Of a DNA stretch of 44,620 nucleotides, positions 30,402-38,789 are shown piece after piece. Source of the stretch: Desulfuromonadales bacterium (GTDB taxonomy: Bacteria > Desulfobacterota > Desulfuromonadia > Geobacterales > Pseudopelobacteraceae); NCBI GenBank assembly GCA_013377095.1, contig JACAAY010000036.1, forward strand, positions 1-44,620. The letters run 5' to 3'. Under the pieces are notes generated by a model, which saw nothing but the letters and a program-made list of their open reading frames with translations, was not told the origin of the DNA and did not search any database. Position 1 is the stretch's first letter. Each line of letters starts with the position of its first letter. A program made the translations under genes and the position numbers.

Positions 30402-32435
30402 ATGAAATCTGGTCATGAGATAACCTCAAGGAAGTGCCTCTGGACGAAGAGCATCCCATATTCCAGGCTGGTGTTTGGAATACTGCTGACTGCTTCTTTT
30501 ATGCTGATAGCCCTCAGCTGGGGATGCAGCGCCGGAAACGACGGAGCGCCGCACGCCAAGGGCGGCGTCATCGACTTCTCCGCCGTGGACCTGAGTACAT
30601 CCGATCCGGTCAAGCTGGACGGCGAATGGTAGTTTTACGGGAAACAGTTGCTGACACCCGCTGATTTCCGCACGACTCCGGCGCCTCAACGCTCTTCCTA
30701 TCTGTCGCTTCCCATGGCCTGGAACGATGTGCTGCTCGGTGGTAAAAAACTGGGGGGAGCGGGCTACGCCACCTTCCGCCTGAAGATTCTGCCCGGCAAA
30801 GTACGGCAGGAACTGACACTGCGCCTGGCCGACATCAATTCAGCCTACAGGCTCTGGTCAAACGGCACGCTGCTTGTTACAAGCGGTCGGGTCGGCGCGA
30901 CCTCCGACCGTGAAACGCCCGCCCAAGCCATACAGCTCCCGCGCCTCTCCGCGGATGGCCAACCGGTCGAGCTGGTGCTGCAACTGTCCAATCACCACTT
31001 CCGGGAAGGGGGGGTCGTCTCCTCCATCACGCTTGGGACACCGGACAGGCAGGAGTCGGCGCAACTGCGGCAGTGGGGCCTGGTCCTGTTCTGCATCGGC
31101 AGCCTGCTGGTAATGGGAATCTATCACATTGTCCTGTTCTGCTTCCGCAGGCAGGATAGCGCTCCGCTCTATTTCGGCATCTACTGCCTGCTCTGGATGG
31201 CGAACTCCCTCACCTCCAACTCCAGCGGCTGGGTCGTGCATCTTTTCGTCGAAACAATCCCCGCCCAGCTCATGAACCGGATCGACCAGATCTGTTTCGT
31301 GATGTCGATCCCGGTTGGCTACCGTTTTTTCCGGGCACTCTATCCGCTGGAATTTTCTCCCCGTCTCCAGCAAATGACTTGGGTTTTGGCGTCCATCTTT
31401 ACCGGCATGGGGCTGGCACTCCCCTTCATGGTGTTCACCTCCGCCATTCCCGCCTACTACGCCTTTTCCATCTTCATGATCCTGTACAGCAGCGTGAAGC
31501 TGTTCGTAGCCATGCGGCGAAAAAGGGAGGGGGCGGCCTTTATTCTGTTCGGCTTTTGCGTTCTGGGTCTTGCCGGTATTAATGACATGCTCTATGATCT
31601 GCAGCTGATTCGCTCGCTGTATCTGATTCACATCGGCATGTTCGTTTTCATCCTGTTTCAGGCATTTGCGCTTTCGTTACGATTTTCAAAAGCCTTTTCC
31701 TCCGTGGAGCAGCTCTCCCTACAATTGTCAGACAAAAATCTGGCGCTGGAGCGAGAGATGGCTGAAAGAAACCGCCTGGAACGGGAGATTGTAACGGTCA
31801 GTGAGGATGAACGCCGACGCATCAGCCACGATCTTCATGACGGACTCTGTCAACAACTGACCGGCGCCAGACTGTTTTTTTCCGCCCTGGAACGAAAGCT
31901 GGCCGGCAAAGGCCTGCAGCAGCCTGAACTGTCCCAGCTCTCGTCGCTGCTGGAGGAGTCCGTCAATCACGCCTATGATCTGTCCCGCGGCCTCTGGCCC
32001 GTGGAGCATGCCCCCCACCGGGTCAGTCCTTCCCTTGATGCACTGGTTCGTCGCCTGAGCGAATCAAGCGGGATCGCCATGGAATTCAATCAGGAGCGCG
32101 CATGCGACTGCTGTTCCAACAGCAACGTTACCCAACTGTTCCGCATCGCCCAGGAGGCGATCACCAACGCGGTCAAGCATGCCCGACCACACCGGATCGT
32201 TGTGGGACTGCACTGCGCCAACCGCAATGCGGTCGTTCTGACGGTGCGTGATGACGGTATCGGCAGGAGCAGAGCGGCCGGTACGGACGGAGGGCTGGGC
32301 ATGGATATCATGGCCCACCGCGCCAGGATCATCGGCGGAACCCTGACCGTCAGTGATGGGGACGATGGCGGAACCCTGGTGACCTGTAGCGTTGCCTGTA
32401 AAAAAGGTTTGACGGAGGAGGATTCAAAAGAATGA
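30402..32435 (+). pseudogene. 7TMR-DISM sensor histidine kinase interrupted by an in-frame TAG
   Basis: One gene in two pieces in the same frame: 30402-30632 ending in TAG at 30630-30632, and the rest from 30633 to 32435. The break falls in LDGEW-stop-FYGKQLLTPADF. Relatives usually read GEWEFYW there, so a GAG to TAG change is the simplest cause. A TTG at 30648 could restart translation but would leave out the signal segment. Domains: a hydrophobic signal or anchor near residues 23-42; a periplasmic 7TMR-DISM sensory domain (about 60-220); several membrane helices (about 225-420); a coiled linker (LALEREMAERNRLEREI); HisKA_3 with RRISHDLHDGL (phospho-His near 479); an HATPase with IAQEAITNAVKHA and DDGIGRS. 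The stop overlaps the response regulator start by 4 bp. If not read through, the cluster has lost its sensor. Confidence 0.8.
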
Positions 32436-33076
32436 GTGGTACCAGCTCAAGAAAAACGGCGCGCATTTTTCTGATTGATGACCATCCCGCGGTGCGGCAG
32501 GGGCTGAAACTGCTGCTTTCCCAGGAGTCCCACATCGTCTGCGGCGAAGCCGGCAACGGTACCGAGACCTTTGCCCGGATCGGCTCATCCGGAGCCGACG
32601 TGGCACTGCTTGACCTCTCCCTGGGTGAAGAGAACGGGCTCGATCTGATCGAGGCTATCGGCCGGCTCGGAGCGAGCGTGTTGGTGTACTCCATGCACGA
32701 AGACGCCGAAACCATCGAAAAAGCCTTTGCGCACGGGGCCAAGGGCTATGTGACCAAACGGGAAATGGCGGATGTCCTGTTGGCCGCAATTGCCGATCTG
32801 CACGCCGGACAGCGCCATATCAGCCCACGCGCCGCCCAGAGCCTGGCCAACCGGGCGCTCTCCCTGCCGGAGCCGAAACGGGAGAGCCTGCTGAGCGACC
32901 GCGAACGGCAGATCCTGACCCTGCTCGGACAGGGTGAAAGCAATGCGGACATCGCTGCTACGTTTTCCATCAGTGTCCGCACCGTGGAAACATACTATTC
33001 CAGGATCATTGACAAACTGAGCCTGGACGGCATGAAGGAGCTCAGACGCTACGCCATTAAAAACCGGCAGTACTAG
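32432..33076 (+). CDS. LuxR/NarL-family response regulator
   Basis: 214 residues from the ATG at 32432, overlapping the kinase stop (ATGA) and preceded by GGAGGAGGA. REC domain at about 10-130: acidic pair in LIDDHP, phospho-acceptor Asp61 (VALLDLSLGEENG), conserved Lys in GYVTKREM. LuxR-type helix-turn-helix at about 150-208 (LSDRERQILTLLGQGESNADIAA; SISVRTVETYYSRI). This is the standard partner of a HisKA_3 kinase, so phosphorylation by the upstream kinase and control of the downstream surface and collar genes are likely by context. The DNA-binding half is intact, unlike the duplicate that follows. Targets and signal are unknown. Confidence 0.95.
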   Translation: MSGTSSRKTARIFLIDDHPAVRQGLKLLLSQESHIVCGEAGNGTETFARIGSSGADVALLDLSLGEENGLDLIEAIGRLGASVLVYSMHEDAETIEKAFAHGAKGYVTKREMADVLLAAIADLHAGQRHISPRAAQSLANRALSLPEPKRESLLSDRERQILTLLGQGESNADIAATFSISVRTVETYYSRIIDKLSLDGMKELRRYAIKNRQY

Positions 33077-33236
33077 CCTCCAGGCTGTTTCCACAAAACG
33101 CCGCTACCCAACCAGTGCGGCCACCATCTGACCCACCCGGTGCCTGTATGTGTTTCCCCCTACAAAACACAGTGGTTCCCCCGGCATACATCAATTGATT
33201 CTTGCGCTATAGATACCCATGCGGAGGTCTCATACG

Positions 33237-33689
33237 ATGAACACAACTGCCATGGAAATGGCGCGAATATTTCTGATCGACGATCATCCCGCGGTACGGC
33301 AGGGCCTGAGAGTGCTGCTTTCCCAGGAAGCTCACACCGTCTGTGGTGAAGCGGGCAATATTGCTGAAACCATGGCGCGGATCGATTCAAGTAACGCTGA
33401 CATGGCGCTCCTGGACCTCTCCCTCGGTGATGAAAGCGGCCTCGACCTGATTGCGGGACTGCGCCAACGCGGCATTGCCGTACTGGTGTATTCCATCTGC
33501 GAGGAGAGCGCTGTGATTGAAATGGCGTTGAACCGGGGAGCCAACGGCTACGTCAGCAAGCGTGAAACCACCGATATCCTGCTGGCAGCCGTAACGGACA
33601 TCCGGGCCGGCAAGCGCCACCTCAGTCCCCGGGCCACCATGGGCCTGGCCAACCGGATCCTGTCAAACCCTGCGCTGGAACATACATAA
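33237..33689 (+). CDS. Receiver-only duplicate of the upstream response regulator, lacking the DNA-binding domain
   Basis: 150 residues from the ATG at 33237, with GGAGG 9 bases upstream. It is a clear paralogue of the preceding regulator: IFLIDDHPAVRQGL, CGEAGN, phospho-acceptor Asp60 (MALLDLSLGDESG), Lys in GYVSKRET, and the tail ATMGLANRILSNP aligns with the parent's AAQSLANRALSLP. It then stops where the parent goes on to its LuxR helix-turn-helix. All residues needed for phosphorylation are kept. It may compete for phosphate from the kinase, dimerise with the full regulator, or act by protein contact. I saw no leftover helix-turn-helix coding after the stop, so this looks like a stable single-domain form and not a fresh truncation. 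Confidence 0.88.
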   Translation: MNTTAMEMARIFLIDDHPAVRQGLRVLLSQEAHTVCGEAGNIAETMARIDSSNADMALLDLSLGDESGLDLIAGLRQRGIAVLVYSICEESAVIEMALNRGANGYVSKRETTDILLAAVTDIRAGKRHLSPRATMGLANRILSNPALEHT

Positions 33690-33764
33690 ATCTTTTCTGA
33701 CTATTCAATCATCAACAACAAACGGGGGCCACATTGAATGTTTCCAACAAAAGGAGTTCAAATC

Positions 33765-34391
33765 ATGATCCAAAAAAAGATTTCAAGGAAACGAGTACGG
33801 TCACTTCTGGCAATCGGCGCAATCTGTCTCAGCACCGGTCCGGGGTTGCCAACAAAAGCTATTGCGGGAGGCACGGAGCCGTTCATAGGTGAAATAGTCT
33901 GCACGGCAGCAACATTCTGCCCCAGATACTGGGCTGAGTGCAATGGCCAGGTAATGAATATTTCAACGAATCAGGCGTTATTTTCCCTGCTGGGCACGAC
34001 ATACGGCGGTAATGGCACGTCCACTTTTGCCCTGCCCGACCTAAGGGGGAGAACCATGCTCGGTACGGGAACGGGAACCGGTTTATCTCCCCGTACCATA
34101 GGCAACACGGGTGGCGCCGAGAGTGTGACTCTTGCCGAGAGCCAGATCCCGACCCATGGCCATGGCTTGTATGCCCATGGCGGAACGCAAAAATCAGCCT
34201 CACCCACCGGCAATGTTGCCGGTGTTGCCCCAACCGCTTCCGCCATCTACACATACTCAGCCGCTGATGCCACATTGGGCGCAACAGCAGTGGGAAGCAG
34301 TGGCAGTGGTCAGGCGCATGAAAACCGTCAGCCATACCTTGCCGTGAAATGCTGCATTGCCATAAATGGCCTCTTTCCTTCGCGGAACTGA
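33765..34391 (+). CDS. Secreted phage tail-collar domain protein, copy 1
   Basis: 208 residues from the ATG at 33765 (AAGGAG about 9 bases upstream), with a long signal peptide (MIQKKISRKRVRSLLAIGAIC...AIAGGTEPF). A tail-collar (PF07484-type) domain follows at about 42-130: FIGEIVCTAATFCPRYWAECNGQ, FSLLGTTYGGNGTSTFALPDLRGR, then ESVTLAESQIPTHGHG. The C-terminal end HENRQPYLAVKCCIAINGLFPS matches the usual N.qPy...nciIa..G.fPs close of microcystin-dependent-protein (MdpB)-like members. It differs from the two copies that follow by extra cysteines (IVCTAATFCPRYWAEC). It is not part of a prophage: no other phage genes are present and it carries an export signal. Function of secreted collar proteins is not established; a surface-displayed trimeric binder is plausible from the phage fold. 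Confidence 0.88.
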   Translation: MIQKKISRKRVRSLLAIGAICLSTGPGLPTKAIAGGTEPFIGEIVCTAATFCPRYWAECNGQVMNISTNQALFSLLGTTYGGNGTSTFALPDLRGRTMLGTGTGTGLSPRTIGNTGGAESVTLAESQIPTHGHGLYAHGGTQKSASPTGNVAGVAPTASAIYTYSAADATLGATAVGSSGSGQAHENRQPYLAVKCCIAINGLFPSRN

Positions 34392-34408
34392 ATCAGGGAG
34401 ACAACATC

Positions 34409-35008
34409 ATGAAGAAAAATACACAAAAACGTTTATCTGTACGCACAACACTCATCCTCCTTGCCAGCCTTCTGCTCTGCCAACCGGTCTGGGCAGACGA
34501 CCCCTTTATTGGCGAGGTCAGGTGGGTGGCCTTCGACTTTGCGCCACGCGGCTGGGCAAAATGTGACGGCAGCCTGATACCAATCTCATCAAACGCTGCA
34601 CTGTTCAGCCTGCTTGGCACCACCTACGGCGGCAATGGAACATCTACTTTTGCTTTGCCTGACCTGCGCGGGCGAGCCCCGATCCATGTCAGCTACACAG
34701 CCAACAGTTATCATATGCAGGGTGAAACGGGTGGGGAAGAATCTCACATGCTGACAACCACTGAAATGCCTGCCCATACGCACCCCCTGAAAGCTGATCC
34801 GGCAGAGGCGACAGCCACCACTCCCGGCGGGCTATACCTTGCCAAGACCAGCAGCGGCGTGTCCGCGTACGGCACAAGCCCCACAATAAGTATGTCGCCC
34901 AACAGCATTGCCGGCGCCGGCAACGGGGCCAGCCATAACAACATGAAACCGTTTGTGGCCATGACCTGCATCATCGCGACCTCGGGTGTATTTCCGACCC
35001 GCCCATAA
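34409..35008 (+). CDS. Secreted phage tail-collar domain protein, copy 2
   Basis: 199 residues from the ATG at 34409, 17 bases after the previous stop, with GGGAG about 9 bases upstream. Signal peptide MKKNTQKRLSVRTTLILLASLLLCQPVWA, cut before DDPFIGEV. Collar domain: GEVRWVAFDFAPRGWAKCDG, FSLLGTTYGGNGTSTFALPDLRGR, then EMPAHTHPLKA. The Ala/Thr/Ser-rich variable middle and HNNMKPFVAMTCIIATSGVFPT end are typical of MdpB-like proteins. It has two cysteines in the mature part. The close spacing puts it in the same transcript as its neighbours. Confidence 0.9.
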   Translation: MKKNTQKRLSVRTTLILLASLLLCQPVWADDPFIGEVRWVAFDFAPRGWAKCDGSLIPISSNAALFSLLGTTYGGNGTSTFALPDLRGRAPIHVSYTANSYHMQGETGGEESHMLTTTEMPAHTHPLKADPAEATATTPGGLYLAKTSSGVSAYGTSPTISMSPNSIAGAGNGASHNNMKPFVAMTCIIATSGVFPTRP

Positions 35009-35046
35009 CAACAGCTGCACAGTCAATCATAACAAGGAGAATAGTT

Positions 35047-35643
35047 ATGTTCAAAAAACACATCCACGGCCTGCTTCTGGCCGTGTTGATTTCGACCTTC
35101 TGCCTGCCAGGCAGGGTCCAGGCCGAAGCGGAACCCTACATTGGTGAAATGGTCTGGGTTGCCTTCAATTTTGCCCCCATGGGATGGCTGCCCTGCGACG
35201 GCAGGGCGCTTCAAATAAGTCAATATGATACTCTTTTTGCCCTGATCGGCACCACCTACGGGGGCGATGGAGTTACCACCTTCAACCTGCCGGACATGCG
35301 CGGCAGGATAATGGATCATGCCGGTCAGGGGGCAGGACTCTCCAATTATACCCAGGGACAGAGCGGCGGAGCTGAAACGGTGACGCTCACTCCATCACAG
35401 CTACCGGCTCACAGCCACCCCATGAAAGCCTCCAGCAGCCCGGCTACCGAAACCACTCCCGCAGCCAACCTTGTCTATGGCCAACCAGCCTCGGGAAAAC
35501 TGTACGCATCCAACCCGTCCGCCAGCATGTCGGCATCTTCAACCGGCGAGGCCGGCGGTAATCAGCCCCATAACAACATGATGCCCTATAACACTCTCAA
35601 CTGCATCATAGCCGTGGAAGGCGTTTTTCCCTCGCAAAACTGA
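35047..35643 (+). CDS. Secreted phage tail-collar domain protein, copy 3
   Basis: 198 residues from the ATG at 35047 with AAGGAGA about 8 bases upstream. Signal peptide MFKKHIHGLLLAVLISTFCLPGRVQA, then EAEPYIGEMVWVAFNFAPMG. Collar domain: WLPCDGRALQIS, FALIGTTYGGDGVTTFNLPDMRGR, followed by QLPAHSHPMKA. It ends HNNMMPYNTLNCIIAVEGVFPSQN. It is the third tandem member. The conserved collar core is shared while the segment after PAHSHP is divergent between copies, as in tail-fibre tips where that part meets the ligand. It sits 17 bases ahead of the LamG/lectin gene, probably in one operon. Confidence 0.9.
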   Translation: MFKKHIHGLLLAVLISTFCLPGRVQAEAEPYIGEMVWVAFNFAPMGWLPCDGRALQISQYDTLFALIGTTYGGDGVTTFNLPDMRGRIMDHAGQGAGLSNYTQGQSGGAETVTLTPSQLPAHSHPMKASSSPATETTPAANLVYGQPASGKLYASNPSASMSASSTGEAGGNQPHNNMMPYNTLNCIIAVEGVFPSQN

Positions 35644-35660
35644 ATTCAAGGAGATCGGCA

Positions 35661-38213
35661 ATGCTGAAATCGAATACATTCATCACTCTGCTGGTGGCTG
35701 CTCTGATGCTGCCTTGGCTCAGCCCGGCCCGAGCGGCTGTCACGGCCAACGGCGCCATTAACGTCACCTACCCGACCTGGAACAGGATCACGGACAGGAG
35801 CGGCTATCCCCTCTCCGCAAATACGGGCATGCCCTATGAGGTCCTTGAAATCCGCACCACGACTGCCGGGGATACGCTGACAGCCACAATCAACAACACG
35901 TCCCAGATAGATTCATTTCTGGCGCTCTATTCATCCTTCAGTCCGGCATCCCCCCAGACAAACCTGCTTGCGGCCGATGATGACGGCAACGGCTATCCCC
36001 ATGCGAAACTCACCAGCACCGTTCTGGCAGCAAACACCAGTTATTATCTGGTGATCAGCAGCTATTCGGGCGATGCCAGCGCAGTCTACCCCCGCTATGG
36101 CGGCTACAGCCTGACCTTGGGCGGCGCCTTCAGCATCGTGCCCCAGGTGACGACAACCACGGTCAACGCCTCACCCAATCCGTCCGTCTACGGCCAGTCC
36201 GTGACGCTAACCGCCACGGTGGGCAAAGGATCGGGAATCGCCCCCCCTACCGGAACAGTCACCTTCAAGGACGGCAGCGCCACCCTGGGCAGTGGCGCTC
36301 TGAACGCCAACGGCCAGGCTTCGCTCGCGGTCTCATCTCTGACGATGGGAGTTCATACCATTACCGCGTCCTACGCAGGTGAGACCAAATACGCAGCATC
36401 CACGTCAGTGGCATACACACTCACCATCTCCCAGTTCCCGACCGTTTCCTCGATTTCACCCGCAAGCGGCTCCGCATCCGGCGGTACCATGGTGACCGTC
36501 AGCGGGACCAATCTGGCCGACGCAACCTCAGTCACCTTTGGCGGCAACGCCGCCGCTAGCTACACCATCGAATCCGACACGCAAATCACCGCCACGACAC
36601 CGGCCGGCGCATCCTGGGCCTCGGCGCCTGTTACGGTTGCAAACGCGAACGGAGTCAGCAACGGTTCGGTTTCGTTCCAGTACCTGGGCGCGCCCACCAA
36701 TCTCAGTGCAACTCAGCCATCGGGCCTGATTTCTTGGTGGCGCGGCGAATGGGACGCCATTGACCTTATCGGGGGGAACAACGGAATCATTCATTCCTCC
36801 GCAAACAAGACAACAACCGTAGCTGAAAACGCAACCGCAATCCTCGCATGCGACAGCGGAGCGACAATCGTATCCTCATACACGTCCTACGGCGCCAACG
36901 GCAAATACATAAGCTGCGGCAGTTGCACCTATGGCAGTTCCAGTTGCGGCATTACATTCAGCAATACGGCATGCGGTTCCGACCCGATTCCGGGCACGGC
37001 AAAACAAGGCGCCCTGACCATAACCTGCGAACCGGTTTCCGGGTCGGTTTTTGCCGCGGGCAAAACCGGGGAAGGGTTTAGCTTCAACGGCAGCAGCGAC
37101 TATATCTCCAAAGGCGCAAGCTACAAGGGCACGGCAAGTAATTCCTTCACCATGGAATTCTGGGCCAAACCGGAAACAACCATTACCGCATCCTCGCTGG
37201 CCGAGGCGCAATCCGGTTACGCGGGCATATCCGGGCAGCGCTACGCCATCTTCCCGGAAAATCAAAACAGCTCCACCGACGCCGGCGCCGGGGTCTCGGT
37301 GGGAAGCAACAAGATCGCGGTTATTGAGCATTCCAGCGACTACATGCCGTCGCTGCTGGTGTATGACCTTGTTCCCGGCGATATCCTGTCCGACGGCTGG
37401 ATGCACGTTGCCATGGTCTATGACGCCAAAACACCTAAACTGTACGTCAACGGCCTGCTGCGACGAACCGGCCTGACAAGCCTGCGGACCAATGTCTACC
37501 CGTCCAGCTCCTTCGGCGAGGCGGGCTATGGATACGGCTGGTACCAGGGACTTCTGGACGAGATCCACATCTACAACCGCGCCCTGACCATGGACGAAAT
37601 CCGTAGCGTCTACGTGGCCGGCGGCAATGGTCTCAGTATTACTCCGGCTGTCACGGCCGTTACACCCGCCAACGGCACGGCCAGCGGCGGCACGACGGTC
37701 ACCATCATCGGAAATTTTTTCACCGGAGCCAAGGCGGTTGCTTTCGGCGTCAGCTCCGCCACAAGTGTCACGGTCGTTTCCGACACGAAGATCACCGCCG
37801 TATCTCCGGCAGGTGTAGCCGGCCAGATCGCCGACATCACCGTCACCACCCCCGGCGGGACCAGCGCCGTCAGCAGCGCCGACCAGTTCACTTACACCCA
37901 GGACCAGGCCAAGAACCAGACCACTTCGACCTCCTATGCCAGCCTGTCCACGGCGCTTTCCACCGCACTGAGCGGCGCCGAAATCCGCGGCTATGGAACG
38001 CTGTGTGATGGGGTATTTACACTGGATAAATCGATCAACCTGCGCGGCGGTTGGGATGGTGCCTTCCTGACCAGAAGCAGCACCCCCACCACGCTGCATG
38101 GAGTTTTGACGGTTACTGGGGGAGACTCAAACGCGGAATCCATAATAATAAAAGGGCAGCTGGTCACCCAGGGGGGCAGCCTGTCGGCAAATGATGTAAC
38201 GATCACGCAGTAG
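35661..38213 (+). CDS. Secreted IPT / LamG surface protein with nested lectin-like domain and GGY C-terminal module
   Basis: 850 residues; the ATG at 35661 follows AAGGAGA. Signal peptide MLKSNTFITLLVAALMLPWLSPARA. A PPC-like beta-domain (about 30-155, DSFLALYSSFSPASPQTNLLAADDDGNG); an Ig-like domain (about 165-255, NPSVYGQSVTLTATV; GTVTFKDGSATLGSG); IPT/TIG (about 257-345, SISPASGSASGGTMVTVSG). LamG from about 352 (GLISWWRGEWDAIDLIGGNNGI) to 650 (LLDEIHIYNRAL) is split by a Cys-rich insert at about 387-458 (YGAN, CGSC, GSDPIPGTAK, LTITCE), homologous to the insert in the gene at 24896 and SUEL-lectin-like. A second IPT and a C-terminal GGY module (INLRGGWDGAFLTRSSTPTTLHG) follow; here the module is extended by about 20 residues. 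Last gene before a strong terminator, so probably the end of the kinase-regulator-collar operon. Confidence 0.87.
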   Translation: MLKSNTFITLLVAALMLPWLSPARAAVTANGAINVTYPTWNRITDRSGYPLSANTGMPYEVLEIRTTTAGDTLTATINNTSQIDSFLALYSSFSPASPQTNLLAADDDGNGYPHAKLTSTVLAANTSYYLVISSYSGDASAVYPRYGGYSLTLGGAFSIVPQVTTTTVNASPNPSVYGQSVTLTATVGKGSGIAPPTGTVTFKDGSATLGSGALNANGQASLAVSSLTMGVHTITASYAGETKYAASTSVAYTLTISQFPTVSSISPASGSASGGTMVTVSGTNLADATSVTFGGNAAASYTIESDTQITATTPAGASWASAPVTVANANGVSNGSVSFQYLGAPTNLSATQPSGLISWWRGEWDAIDLIGGNNGIIHSSANKTTTVAENATAILACDSGATIVSSYTSYGANGKYISCGSCTYGSSSCGITFSNTACGSDPIPGTAKQGALTITCEPVSGSVFAAGKTGEGFSFNGSSDYISKGASYKGTASNSFTMEFWAKPETTITASSLAEAQSGYAGISGQRYAIFPENQNSSTDAGAGVSVGSNKIAVIEHSSDYMPSLLVYDLVPGDILSDGWMHVAMVYDAKTPKLYVNGLLRRTGLTSLRTNVYPSSSFGEAGYGYGWYQGLLDEIHIYNRALTMDEIRSVYVAGGNGLSITPAVTAVTPANGTASGGTTVTIIGNFFTGAKAVAFGVSSATSVTVVSDTKITAVSPAGVAGQIADITVTTPGGTSAVSSADQFTYTQDQAKNQTTSTSYASLSTALSTALSGAEIRGYGTLCDGVFTLDKSINLRGGWDGAFLTRSSTPTTLHGVLTVTGGDSNAESIIIKGQLVTQGGSLSANDVTITQ

Positions 38214-38232
38214 CTTTCATCTTTTCAGACAC

Positions 38233-38262
38233 AAAAGCCGTACCGGTTTCGGGGCGGCTTTT
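38233..38262 (+). terminator. Rho-independent-type terminator
   Basis: AAAAGCCG (38233-38240) pairs with CGGCTTTT (38255-38262). Inside it CCG (38243-38245) pairs with CGG (38250-38252) around loop GTTT. The stem is GC-rich and ends in a T-run. Being A-run/T-run symmetric, it could work in both directions, but only the plus strand has a gene ending here (38213). Confidence 0.8.
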
Positions 38263-38401
38263 CAAACCCAATACATGCTGTTTTTCACCCTGACACGTAA
38301 TTAGAGAAAGCCCGTATGACGGTGGGCCAGAACTTCGCGCGGAAGCACGGCATGCAGGGACGTGTGCAAACAGGTCATAACATCAGAGGAAGGAAACAGA
38401 G

Positions 38402-38674
38402 ATGATCAAGAGAATGCTGGCTTACCTGTTATTCTGCGGATGCATTACCGTGCTGTTTTTTCCAGGGACAACCCTGGCGGGGGCTCCGCCATTGTCGGTG
38501 CTCGCTTTCGAGCCCCTTGGAGCAGACAACAGCGCAGGGCCCGGGTATGCCACACTGGGCAGTCTCTTCAAAGTAAGTAATGGCACGTTTTACGACAATG
38601 GCATGATTGAACCGAATCAGGGCGGCTTTTCTATTTCTTTGACCAATCGATTGTCGGTCGATTTATGCGGGTGA
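38402..38674 (+). CDS. Small exported protein of unknown function
   Basis: 90 residues; the ATG at 38402 follows AGGAAGG about 8-14 bases upstream. A signal peptide is clear (MIKRMLAYLLFCGCITVLFFPGTTLAGA). The mature part of about 63 residues (PPLSVLAFEPLGADNSAGPGYATL...FYDNGMIEPNQGG) has no motif I recognise and one cysteine near the end. The protein could be a truncated member of a larger family. It stands alone between a terminator and an AT-rich 115-base gap before the next gene. Confidence 0.55.
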   Translation: MIKRMLAYLLFCGCITVLFFPGTTLAGAPPLSVLAFEPLGADNSAGPGYATLGSLFKVSNGTFYDNGMIEPNQGGFSISLTNRLSVDLCG

Positions 38675-38789
38675 AAGCTAAAGCCCCTCAACCTGATCCG
38701 CTTACTTCTTTTTTGCTCTTTCACCTATACAAAATATATTTTTACCTTTACATACATGGAATTAAGACAATTTCCGAGGAGATAGCCGC

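Noticed and set aside
33765..35643. Three collar-domain genes read as a prophage remnant
   Set aside because: Each has a signal peptide and its own ribosome site, and no capsid, terminase, integrase or tail-tube genes are present.
36876..38099. Long open frame on the minus strand (407 codons)
   Set aside because: It is antisense to the LamG/IPT gene at 35661, which has a signal peptide, domains and a ribosome site; the opposite frame has none.
38281..38401. Possible riboswitch ahead of the small exported gene at 38402
   Set aside because: The stretch has some GC-rich pairing but none of the GEMM, cobalamin or other signatures I looked for.
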